Of a stretch of 64,000 nucleotides of DNA, positions 39,601 to 52,600 are shown one piece after another (the stretch's first letter is position 1; each line of letters opens with the position of its first letter). Made by a program: the position numbers and the translations under genes. This stretch comes from Lucifuga dentata (Eukaryota; Chordata; Actinopteri; Ophidiiformes; Bythitidae), in the NCBI GenBank assembly GCA_014773175.1, contig VXCM01000483.1, forward strand, positions 105,097 to 169,096, written 5' to 3'. A model generated the notes under the pieces. That model worked only from the letters and a program-made list of their open reading frames with translations. It searched no databases and had not been told where the DNA came from.

Positions 39601-42600
39601 CTGCTTAGACAAAGACAGGGATGACAAGCATGTGTGTGTTGTTCTGTGCATTTGGTGTGTTTGTGCACGTGCGTTTGTGCATGTGTAAATGTGCGACTGA
39701 CCCTGACACCGTGGTGGTGCTTCCTGTAGCACTGACCGACGCTCGTGCTCCATTAATTAAAGAGACGACGCGCTGGCAGGTGGTTTCACTGCCCACACTG
39801 GTAATTGGCCCCCTTCTTCCTTCTCTCTCTCCCCCCAGAAAATCACCCATTTTTTTTTTTTTTTTTTNTTTTTTTTTTTTTTTTTGCCTTGTTCCCTCCT
39901 CCTATCTCTCCTTCTCAGAAACATGCCAGTGGGCAGGCATAAAACGCGAGACTTTGTGAAATAATGATTAGAATGGTTGGAGATGAAGGGGAAGGGAGTT
40001 GCACATTTTCCCACAAGCCTCTGATGGTCAGGGAATGCTGTTTGCCTTAAAGCGTCGTACGACACGACGGGAGTTTACTTTAGACAGTCAAAATCTACAG
40101 AGCCGGTGTTGCAGTCATTAATGATGTGGGGAGGGGACTGAGCTGTAGTTTGGCAAGTTTCTACATGTATTGTATGTTGTTTGGTTGTGTGTTTTTTTTC
40201 CCTTGGTGTAATATATTAGTGAATGAGCGTGTGAGAAGGCAAGAAGGTGTGTGTTTATGCAAGAGAACCCTCTGAGTAGCTTGTGAAATTAGAAGTGTGT
40301 GTGTCTTACCACATCACTGGGCAGGTTGTGCAGGTCATCGGTTGGACTCTCCAGTGTGTTGGTGTCCACATTCAGAATGACCACGTCCTCCAGAGACCGA
40401 CTGCGCACTCTCTAAGAGAGAAAACACACACGATCACTAAGAATGCCACAGATGTTACCACCACCAAGGAGGTTATGTTTTCACGTTTTGTTTGTTTAGC
40501 AGGATTATTCAAAAAGTTACAGATTTTGATGAAGGGTGCAATATGACCCCATTAAATTCTGGCACCGATCTGGATCCAGGGGCGGATCCAGGAATTTTCT
40601 TTTATGTCTCAAACATTGCAAGATAAGGAGTTTTCCAGCAATATTGTCAATTTCTTCAAAAGTAACCAACTAATCTTAATGAAAAAAAAAAAAAAAAAAA
40701 AGTCAGGCATATTTGATAGGCTAGAAAGACTACAGATTCTTATAAATAAAGCAGTTGAGTCTATTATTGTATTCATTTCTTTCTCTTTAAGCCAGTATAT
40801 TACTAGATTAAAACAAATTGTGTATATGCTTATTTGGCCCTGGAGGAGGTACTGTATGTTCTCAAATGAGTGCCCAGTTAATGTTCCGGTTAAAAATGAT
40901 TGTTATGAGTATTTTGAAAAAAATTCCACCTGGAAATATTAACACGTCAAATCCTCTTGAAATATTCCCAAATATTAAAACTAATTTGTATCTCTATAAG
41001 TTGGATTTAAATGTGAAATTAATCATTTCTAAAGGCAAAAACATCTGGATTCATGTCTATATAAGGACATCCACAAATGTATATATTCCTGATTAAACAG
41101 TAGCTGAATCCTGTGTGACATATATTGGATAATTTTATTTAATTATTCAAATGACATAAAATCAAGTTAGCATTTGAACTCCTAAATTTTGTCCAGGTGT
41201 GTTCCCCAGCAGGCACATTTAAAACAACACTAGCCATCACACACCTTTACGATTAACCATGACAAATGATGTGTAGAATAAAAAAAATATTAGAACATCT
41301 TTACTGTAACACACACACACCTAAAATGAAGAATAGCACACAGAGGAAACATTCAGAGTACGCAAACATTTTCCTCAGAAGCGCGTCCTCATGCATCAAC
41401 AACAACACAGTGCTGCTCTGCTGTGCAGTGTGCATCCTGATGGCGACAAATTCAACAATTATTTCAGTGTGGTGCAGGATGCAGGCAGGTGTGTGTGTNG
41501 GGCAGCAGAGTGTGTGAATTTCTAGTTTGTCACTTTTGTGACAGCCTGTGCTGTGGAGGCTCACATGCTGATCTGGACTAATTATGTAGTGGCGGAAAGG
41601 GGGACTGTCACGGATGCAGAGTGTGATAAATACTGCCACTGCCGCAACTGTCAGACAAATATCACACACACACATGCGCACACACATACACACATGGAAT
41701 TGTGCATTATATGATATTCATTTGCACAATTACATATGCACACAGACAAACACTTACACAGAAACACACAAATGCAAATGTGCGCATGCTTGCGACATGC
41801 ATTCACACACAACAGCAGTGCTGGTGATGGCTTGGCCCCCAACCAACACATGAGCTTTCAACAATAAAGCAGAAAAGCTCTTTGTTTGCAGATGCTTTTG
41901 CTGCTTTTCTCTCTGTCTTTGGCACTTCTGATTTAGAATGTACACAAGAAAGACAGGAAGAGAAAGAGAGGGAAAAAATGCTGTCAATATTTTGATTCAG
42001 TATCAAAAAAGATGTATTACTGACATTATTAATGTGGAGAAACTTAAAGACATGATGCGATGAACCAGTAGGAGCATACATGTTCACATTAACAATTTAT
42101 AATAATTTGCATTTCTCACATGGATCTTTATTTTCTTGATGTCTGTTATGAATTAGGAAAAATTTATCTTGAAAATACAGAGTACACACATATCAGTTTG
42201 CATCAACAAAAAATTATGAACTTTATTCCATATAATCATGTGAACACATACCCACAGATAAACTATTTACCTCAAGCAGACTAAGATGAACTCCCACAAA
42301 GTATGGCATGGGGGCGCTGTGGATGAAGAGAGGAAAACAAAGCTGTGAGTCATTAGTGTCAATATCAAAGAAAAAAAAAAAAGGTTAACTCTACTGAGCA
42401 TCACATATTATGCTAGAATATAACATTTTAAAATGATGCTGAAAGAATTCGTAAAATTAACAGATTAGCTGATTTTTTAAAAAATTTATTATAAATATTT
42501 TATTTTAATGATTATTTTGATAAAATATTAGTTAAAAAAATACCAAACATTTGCTATAAATCGTTGTGAATGTGAGGATTTGCTGCTTTCTCTGTTTCTT

Positions 42601-45600
42601 TTGTTTTACTGCTACATAGTTAAATAAAGCAATATGAAGACGTCAGACTGTGATGGCAACTTGTGATGTGCATTTGTCATTGCTTTGTTACATTTTATAC
42701 GCAAAATTATTCATTAAAATGTCTAAAAATTATTCAATAATGAAAATGATCATTAGTTGCAGCCCTAAAAGCACAATATAAGTAAAATATATCAACTACT
42801 AGAAATTTAGAAACGATTTAATGCAACAGATGTGCATCTGATGTTGTAAAAAATAATCAGAACGGGAGGTTTTAATTCAGCTGTGGGTGGCATAACAAAT
42901 ACCGGCAGCAAAACAGATTATCATCCATATGTTGTTCATAAAGTCAATCATATTATATGCAGGGCTGCTGACACAGAGAACCACCATCATTCTCAGAATG
43001 GGAAAAACCATTAGATTAGCTGGTGTGTGTGTGTGTGTGTGTGTGAGCAGTGCCGGCAACGTGATCTGAGGTTACTGTGCAGACTCTTTTCTTAAAGAGG
43101 TACCAGACATCAAAAAGCACATTATAACATAAAAAGCGCAAACAAATCCTTCCTTCATCCATTTGCTGTATTTAGTCATCGATTTGTGGCTTCAAATGTT
43201 TATATAATCTGTACATTTAGTCTAAATCTGTGCCAGTATTCCAGCAGTAACCGTTAATTTACACTACAGTAATAATACTAACAAACTAATACTAAAATTA
43301 ATACTACAGTAATATTCTGAAAGTGTGGAAACATTCGCGATAACGTTCTGATAGTATCTGATTTTTATTTTCATCTTGAAAATGTGTCAAAAATGGTGAG
43401 GAGATGTTGAATCACAGGTTACATTTCTCCTTCAAAGACTATCAGTGCATACTAAGCAGAATAAAATGAGCAAAGACATTAAGAAAACATTTTTACGGTG
43501 AGGTTTCAGTGATAATTGAATAGCTTTCAGAGGATTCCTGGTTGGTCTGATTCAGAAGCTACAATCTACTTAGTGCAGCAGCAAAGCAAACAGCCGGCCT
43601 GTAGTCCTGCTCCTTTGTACCTGCTCTCCTCTTCTGTTTATGAAGGTACTCACTACCATCAACATTTGTACAGACACACATGCATATACACACACGCTCA
43701 TCTAGTTATCTAATCAGCGCACAAGGATGCATCTCCATGATTGAATCAGATAACGATGAGTCTTCACAGTGTGTTGAAAATCACATTTTACTGTCAGTGA
43801 TGAATAGCTTCTTAAAGCTGACGCGTCTCTCATGGAAAGGTGGTGTGTGAGCTAACGGCAGCGAAACTCAGCTCCTCTTTACAGATGCTGACGTTCCCTC
43901 TTTTTTTTAATATGTATCTGAAGCTGAGCTTAACGCATGTAGATTTGCAGATGAGCCATCACTTCTGCTCTCCATTTAGTTTCAATCAAGTCCGTTCAGA
44001 TTTGTTGAATTTGCGTGGGATGGGCGGTAATGAACCCCAGAGAGAGGGCTACGATGAGGAGAGTTTGGCATGAAATATGGAGCAAGGTGATCCGGGCCGT
44101 TCATTATGTTGAGGGCCACACAGGAGATGGCACACGATGAGAGGAATCATAAGAACGACTCGAAAAAAAGGGTGGGAGACAGTGTGAACATGTGTTTCTG
44201 CACTTTAAGGTTTCAGCAGCATAGCTCAATGCATGATCATGCTCGTAACTGATGTGTATGTACGTGTGGAAAATGTGAGAACCAGTGGAAAGAGAGAGAG
44301 AGAGAAAGAGGGGGTGTATATAGTATATAATGTGGATACTGATTGTGTGTGTGTGTTTTAGAGGTAGACAGCCTTACCAGCAGTAGTCCAGAAGATGCGG
44401 GGGCAGAACAGGGATGAAGATGTGCTGCCAGTACATGGGAAAGAGCAGAGCAGCTGCACCATGGACGCATGCAGTTAACTACATGGAGAGAAAAACAAGA
44501 CGAACTTAAGACATCTTAAAAAGAAAACACAATGGCAAAGAAAAGTAAAGACAGCAATAGCTTTCTATATGTTAAGCAGTGTCGATTCCACCCTCAACAT
44601 CGCCTCAAATATCAGATCAAAACGAGTTGAAAAAAAAAATCTGAGCTGAATGCTCTTCTTTGTTTTGTTTACTGGAGTTCTGAGTTGAACTCTTGACTGT
44701 CAAGGTCTACAGCTCTATTTCTAGCAAGGACAGGTTTAATATATTATTTTTAAAAAACAAAACTGATTAAGATTACTCTACTGATGCTTTTTTGCTGTGC
44801 TGATGAACTGCATGTTTGCTTTTATTGAGTTATTATTGCCAAACTGAAGTTCCACTTGGCTCTGATAATGCTGTCACAGTGATCACACAACCTGCTTGCT
44901 TCTGATGGAAGAAAACAAGAACAGACTGCTATCTGGAGATCAACCAGCTGACAGAAATCTGCCTTTAACCTTATGACAGAAACAAAGAGGAGAGAAAGAC
45001 TGGAAAGGGAGGGTAAAACAATTTTACCTTCTTATCCTTTGGAAAAAGACTGACTGAGAGAAATGCAACAATTGGTTTACACAGACAAGCTGAATCTAAT
45101 GTTGTCAGTGAGCACGGTTTTGGTGTTTTGCAGGTTAAAAGTGGAGTAAATTGGCTTTTGGAAATCTGAAACGTAATCACTGTTTCAACAGCATGTGAAT
45201 GACTACATTTTGCAGTACAACAAAGATCTGAGGAATGCTAAAATATGGTCATTAAGTGCTCCTGAAATTATGCTTATATGTAAGCTAGATATCTAACAAA
45301 CTTTCATTTTTCAACCAAATGCTTCCTGTTGTCAGTTCTTCACTACAGCACTTGAATGCACCAGTAGGAAGCATTTTCAGATCACTTTGTGCTTATATAT
45401 TGCGCTTAAATGCTAAAATTACATAACTTCTTTTTTTTGTTTTATGTAAAAAAATTACGTAACTTCAAAAAAAACAAAACAAAACTGAAGACACGTCTTG
45501 TTGGTGATGGTGGATTACCTATCCCAAGAATGTTTCAAGTATCAACAAGTTGATTTTAATAGCGTACCAGAATGAACTGAAATCAATGGCGGTCTGGAAG

Positions 45601-45731
45601 GTAGGAAAAAAAACATTAATTCACCGTTTCATCAGTACGCTTTAGGCAATGATTGTCCGTAAAGTTACATGTATGAAAATTGAATATATTAGGCTCAAAC
45701 ATGCAAAATGGCCGGTATGGTCCTTTAACAN

Positions 45732-45767
<36 letters not shown>

Positions 45768-46314
45768 GGCAGTAACACAAAAACAATCTAAATAACCAAC
45801 CACTATGACTACGAAATTAAAGAAAAATCTGTGGAATAACTAACTTCTTTTATAACAAATAATAATAAGCGGTGACTTGATAGAGTTCACCACAATGTCA
45901 AACCAAGATTACACATAAAATTAAAGTCATTGCCTCCCATTGTCTTAAAGTCAGCGTTCCCTCTTGACATCCCATCTCATGAAAACCCAGCGATAATAAT
46001 GACCTGCAATACACACACACACTTACACACAGACACGGCAGGAGAAAGAGAGGCGTTAGCTCATCCCCCAGATTAAAATAACATGATTAAATATGGAAAG
46101 AGAACAGAGGTCTGAGGGGCTCCTGCGGGACTTCATTAGGGCAAATTGCCAAAGAATGAAACATGAGTTAGCCAAGAGAGACTGCGGGCTAGGCCAATAC
46201 CGCCGGGACCCCAGAGTAGCAGCCGCTGTTATACTGCTGCAGCTTCACAGTCAATGTGTGAAGCGGACACACACTATCACACACACACAACTACCAGGAG
46301 ACCCCCTGCTCACT

Positions 46315-46368
<54 letters not shown>

Positions 46369-47518
46369 GTCACAATTGACTGGCCAAAAGCGGGCAAGCT
46401 TGGCGGCTGAAAACCACCGCTGCCACAGAAAACGGAAGGGGGCCCCCACCCCCACAATCCACCCAAACATCAACCCTGGACATCTGAAAAGCTTACAATA
46501 GAGTGCGTGTGTATGCGTGTGTCCATGTGCCTCCCTCCCTGTGTGTTTGTTTTAACTGCATTCATTTTTCATACTGGCTGGAAAAAAGCAATGATCTTTT
46601 TTTTTTTATTGTCTCCACGCAGTCTCTCGTACACCCAATCCCACAATAGTTAGGACTTAATCAGCATTTAATTGGTGTCTTGCTCTGTGTATATGCATAT
46701 GCATATTTCCGCTGCCTGCCATTTTCAAATAAAACACAACAATGCTATGCTTCTGTCAGGATTAATTCCTTGGCAAACAGTTTTGTTTTTTTTTTTAAAT
46801 TCTGAAATAAATCAATGCTATGAATATTAACGTGTGAAAGTGAGGTACTTGGTGGAAGAGCTACTATCAAAAACTATCGCACCGTTCTCCCTTTCCAAAG
46901 TGACAGCAGCAAGNCTGTTAAATTGTGATGAAGAGAGGTCAGAAATCTAGCTGGGGATATACATACACATGGAAACACACACTCTCTCTTTCTCATGCAC
47001 ACACACACAGATACAAATGCGCACTAAGTGGAGGCTAGTGTATTCCTCCTCTGGGAGTGTGAGACAAGCCTCAGCCATTCGATGGTACCAGGAGGTAATG
47101 GCACAGAACACCTCGCTAACCAACTCCAATTATCTCCACCAGGCCTCAAGGTGAGCCCCCCAACTGGCATGATTTACTCTCAGGTTGAAAGGGAAAACAG
47201 GAGTCTCTCTCTGCTTCTCTTTTTCTCAGGCCGGGTAGCTGGCTTGGGGGAGTTGGCTGAAAGGGGAGAGGGTTACAGAAACTAAGATAATGATTTATAA
47301 AACAAATCCAGATTTTGTTTTTCTTTTTTGCTATCTCCGCAGCGATGGAAGTGGCAGTATGCCTGAGATAAGGGAACTTTCAGGAGGTAACTCCAGAGAA
47401 ATAGCTCACATATTTAACTCTCGCAGTCTTTATACACAACCCCGTGTCCTTGCTCAGGTTTTATTAAGAATAAGGCAAAAAGTAAAAGGAAGACAAAACA
47501 GGAAGAAAAAAGGGGAAT

Positions 47519-47561
<43 letters not shown>

Positions 47562-49599
47562 TTTTCTTCATTTAGAGGGGGGCTTCACATGAGAGTGGGT
47601 TGTGAGAGGCTAAGGCTGATAAAATATTTGCCAGGCTGATAAATAATAGATGAGTGGAGCCAAATGGCTTACACGCTCCACAAAAGACCTGGGTGCTTAA
47701 TATTCCATTCAATAGAGAATCACAGATACAGTCCCCAAGAACAAATACAGGATTAGGTGCTGGGTCCTGTCCTCAGGGACCAGGGCTCTGCCCAGTAATG
47801 AGGGGCTGCTTGCCTCTCACTGTGTATCTGCAAGAAGTGTGTGTGTGTGTGTGTGCTAGCGAGTGTGTTGCCCCTTCCTCCGAGAGAAGCTAACCGATTA
47901 TACAGCAACAGCCTGCATCAAAAAGCAGCCAAGGTCTTTGGTTCTGCTCTGAGAGCCTCCATGACGCTCTGTAGCTGAGACAGAACGTGTCCACACTAAC
48001 ACTGGCCTCCCAGATCCATTCAGCCGGACTGAAAGAAAGTGAGGGACCAAACGATGGAAAGAGATAGAGGCACAAGCATAGAAAAAGAGAGACACACACA
48101 CAACTTTAATCTTACTCAGCGAGTAAGATTAAAGTTGGAGAAGAAGCAAGAATGACATGGAGACGTAAAAGTTGCATTGCACTTTTGAAATATGTAACAA
48201 TAAACCTAAGCTCAGACACCAGTGCTGTCAATGTATGGAGCCTGGGTTTGAGTCAAACTTAAAAATTAACTAAGTAACGTCAACAACATCATAAATAAAA
48301 TTTAAAAAAATCCAGTTCTCCATGTTCATATATTGTCATATTAAGGTAAGTCCACCCCTCTGCCTTCAACAGCAGAAATGCCCTTTACCAGTGATGTTTC
48401 CTTAAATATCTGGCCTGTGATCCTCCAACCAGTCTGTTTCCGCTCACACCATTCTTCTTTACCTGTCCAACTGGACACACTGAAGTGAAACGCAGATGGA
48501 CACATAAAGCAGAGAAAGGATCATTGTAGGAGCCTACACAGAGCACTTTCACATATTACTTTACATATAAATGGGCAGTACTGAGGAGATCAAGCCATTC
48601 TACCAGACTGAGACTGTAACGGCTAACAATCGCTCCTGCTTCCGTACTCTCTTTTTCCCTGGTGACGGAACTTCTCGTACATGTTAAATTACAGTCACAG
48701 CAAAGTGGGAGACAGATAGCTCCTGCTGCAGGCAATATAATTCAATCTGACAGAGGGAACGTATCAAAACAGTCACTCTCGACCTCCTCACACCGGCCTC
48801 AAACACTCATTTTCCCCTCCGCAAGCCTTTCCTTCTGTCTCCCTCTCTGCTCCTTCTCCAAATTCAATCTTCTCTTTTCTTTTTTCCAGTCTCATTCTCA
48901 TCCCTTTTCTTCATTTCTTATTCCACTTCCCTCCTCTTCTCCTCCTGTCCTTCTGTCCGCGCCACCCCTTCTTTTCTTGTTTCTCAGGTTTGGTTTATCT
49001 GTGTGTTAGTCTCCCTGCAACAAGGAAGCCACCAATTACCCGCGCTCTGCTCTCCCCTCTGTTGACAAACGCCAATGTCAGGCAGGTGTACCGCAAACAA
49101 GGAGGTGGCACAGGAAGAGAGATCGAGGGCACAGGACGATGCAGATTCAGCCAACGCTGGGCCTCCCACACATGCACGTACACACTCTTGCACAACGAGA
49201 TAACGCATAAGGCACAAGCACCTGTTAGTTCAGGGAAACACACACAAACAGATGTATACAAAGACACAAATGTCACATACGCTGACATGCATGGTACATG
49301 CACACCCACAATCCTCTGTTTGTATACGCGGTTACGCATGCACAACACACGCGACGTGAAGTCAAACACATGGCATAGAGCTGAGATGTGTCTATTGACT
49401 CGAGAGGGGGAACGAGGGGGAGGATGTCCCAGTGTTCTGCAGATGCCCAAGAACAGAGAGAGACACATTAAGACACCCAGCGAGAAGGAGGCAAAGGCAG
49501 AGAGGCAGAGAGAGAGAGAGAGAGAGGCAGCCAGACTGAGTGAGAGACAGATGGACAGTAAAAGTGAGAAAATAATACGTCACTGAGGAGGAATAACTA

Positions 49600-49651
<52 letters not shown>

Positions 49652-49652
49652 N

Positions 49653-49698
<46 letters not shown>

Positions 49699-52600
49699 GA
49701 GAGAAGTCAGTGAAAGAGAATCAGGAAAGAGAATCAGGAAAGAGAGAAGGAAGGAAACCGAGAGACAGCTGGCACTCCAGGGCACGGTGGATGGATAGCT
49801 CCTTGTTAGCATAGGCCTGACAAGCTGATGAGAGGGCTGCTGTCAGCTGGTGCTGGGGCCAGGGTGTGTGAGTTTGGGCTACAGGCAGGGCAGAGGCTGG
49901 GCTCCAGAGCTGGGGGGCCTCGGCAGATGAAAGACACGGAGGGGTGGGATGGGGGTGAGGTCCTCCCACCTGACTAGTTAGAGGAAGGCGTGATGCTGCC
50001 CCATTATACGGCCCTATGACAAGGCTGCATGCTCGGCTAGCTCCTGCCCCAGCGCCACAGCCAATCGGCCTTTAAAACACTGGTACCATTCACCTCTGGT
50101 CACGAAACAGCAATAAGTCAACTGACGCATTGTTGTAAGATCATGATTTATTCCTTTGCTGTTGGCTGCTTGCGAGACGCGCCGGCCATGTACGACAGAC
50201 TGACACACCGGGTTCAGCGGGGGCTTTAACACAGGCAGCACCTAGAGCCGGCAGAATAAATGCAGTGTATCTGTGTGTGTGTGTGTGTCTCTCTATTTCC
50301 ACTTTTTACTCTCTGTTTCTCTCTGCTTGGCTGAGAGGCTGGACAGGTGGAGGCGGTGAAAAGCAGCTGGATGGTACTAACGATGTTACTAACAATATCT
50401 CCTCACAAACGTCGTCTATCTGTGGCAAGCAGGCGATACAAATATTACCTGTCCCTCAATGACTGCTAACACTGACTTCAGCAAACATTTTGACAAACTC
50501 TGACATTAATTATATATATATTTTTTTATCCTTCAGATATTTGATCAGGAGACAGTGGTGTGGGTAATGAGCTGGAGTCCTTTTGCATGAGCATGTATAC
50601 ATTTAGATCGCAAGCATCAAGACTCCTGGTAGTCATTTTCACTTGAACTGGGAGGTCAACCATCCAACAGCAAAAAATAATGCATCACAAGAGCGGTAAT
50701 AACACTAGGCCAGCTAGCAATCCCAGAGGAGATGTGAAAATACCTTTGTACTACAGTGCCTGACATATATAGCTACCAAACCAAAACATCTCTCCCAGAG
50801 GAAGATGGATGGATAGACGGATGAGTGGATGAAGGATTGCAAAAGATAAAAGGCTTACAGAGGTAAAGGTCTGATGTGAAAGCTCTTAAAATATCTTGTC
50901 GGCATATATTTGTTAAACAAACCAGCAAAGATTTGTCTCCATGCTGCAGAAAACTGTAAATCACAGACAAAATCACCTCCCGTCCCTCTCCTTGCCAAAA
51001 AGAAAAACACCTTCACCCTCGGGTCTGATAATTTACATCGTGTAACCCTTGTGTCACAGTACAGTGCGCTGCCTAGGCCCCCGGGCGGAGGTGTTCCTGG
51101 TCTGAGGAGCTGAGGAGAGACAGGTGAAACTCTCTGAGGGTTGGGTAATTTTTACAGCTCCTCCCGATTATGGTTCCTGTGGGAGACCTTGGGTANNNNN
51201 NNNNNNNNNNNNNNNNNNNNNNNNNNNNCACCCACCCACCCCACAGGCCTCTCAGCTTGTAGCTACTGAGGCAGGAACAACTAAACCACAGATGTAGATA
51301 GGGCTTTCGTGACACCACTTCCCTCTCCCTTCTCATCTGTCATAAACACTTGGCTCTGCTTCATCAGCAATTGAGATAAGGAGTGCAGGATGGAATGGGG
51401 ATAAGGAGGAGGAGGAGAGAAAGAGAGATTTCCTCCCTTACACAGACAGATAGAAGTGACTAAAATTATGTGAGCAAGTTAAGGCGTGTAATAACTGATA
51501 ATTTAGGGCTTTTTGTCCATTAAAATGTTGTAGCTTTAAGACAAACGGTCTAATATAATCTAGATTTAGTGCGGATTTCTCGGTTTGTCAGAGCACAGCG
51601 ACGCCACAGCAAGGAGGGAAGGGTGGAGGGTGTTTGTGGGGGGGGATGACAGATCCGTTAAACTCTCTTTGCACAAGTATAGTAGCCATATCAGATAAAA
51701 TTCTCATCATATTATGAGCGTTCAATATCTTGCTGGAATACTGATGAAGAGCATTGTGTCCAATCCCTAAAACAGTCCCTAAAAAGTTATTATACTCTTT
51801 AGGAGACCAAGTTGGAAGAAACATAAGGTGTTTTATAATTTAGCTCAATATTCAAATTGGGTATGAGACCAAAACTGCAACCACAGATAACAGCAATGTT
51901 TTGAAAGGAATCAACCTTCAAGTAGTTGCAATATTTGAAACTCTTTTCTAACCCACTTTCCCTTGTGCCTGACAGGGCATTGCTGATAAGTGACTACAGC
52001 TTGGAGAATGACTTGGAGGGAACGGACTCACAGTGCTAAGCTTGCTTGAGGTAATGATGATGCGCCGTTCGTGCAGCATGCTGGCGTAGAGCTGGAGCAT
52101 GTTGTTGACGTCCACAGCCACAAAGTACTCTGTCAAGTTCCTCTGGAGATAGACAGGAACAGAAGGATAATGTGCAGGTACATAACAAACTGTCCTTGCA
52201 CAACTTGCTTACAGTAAAGTGTCATAGCTGCAGTGAATGTGCCAGTGTGCCATGAAGAGAGAGACATGCAGTACTGGCTGGAAAATGACTTGGACTCCAA
52301 CTTCTGCAAGTACTGTTATGCAGTAACATTAAATGGAAGGGAAACAGCGATTTAAAGAGGCACAGAGTGTACAGTAACAATAAGGTGCTCGATCTGATTA
52401 AGTCATGTGGGGGAAAAAAATGGCTATCATCAATGCCACTTAAATTTTATGGATTGAGCTTTTTAATTTGACGTCCCTTGCAGAAAAGCCCAAGATGTTG
52501 AACTTGAGCTACACATTTTAAAGAAATCAAGAAAGAACTTGAAGCAAGAGGATGATGCAATAATTTCAGATGGCAAACGTATCTGATTAAAAGCAACCAG

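Larger units (their letters stand above)
30815..40309 (-). other. dennd1b intron (9.5 kb, the longest in the window)
   Basis: Contains AG and GT microsatellites (30823, 33340, 36619), a single-N duplication (31094-31216), a degenerate minisatellite (about 31990-32285), a second single-N duplication (38165-38297), a GCAGACAGG-type degenerate tract (39060-39330) and a poly-T run with N (39850-39885). The 38030-38340 block is complex and may be conserved. No extra exon found. Confidence 0.7.
44479..52031 (-). other. dennd1b intron (7.6 kb)
   Basis: Holds a partial TTAA MITE (45390-45724), poly-A (45732-45765), CA runs (46315-46366, 47522-47559), a perfect hairpin (48101-48137), a large GA tract (49608-49704) and a 43-N gap (51196-51238). 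Complex blocks at about 46090-46265 and 49785-50250 may be conserved non-coding DNA. No exon found. Confidence 0.7.

Noticed and set aside
48990..49586. 198-codon frame on the + strand and 157-codon frame on the - strand
   Set aside because: They overlap on opposite strands, are rich in CA and GA repeat codons, and lack any family motif.
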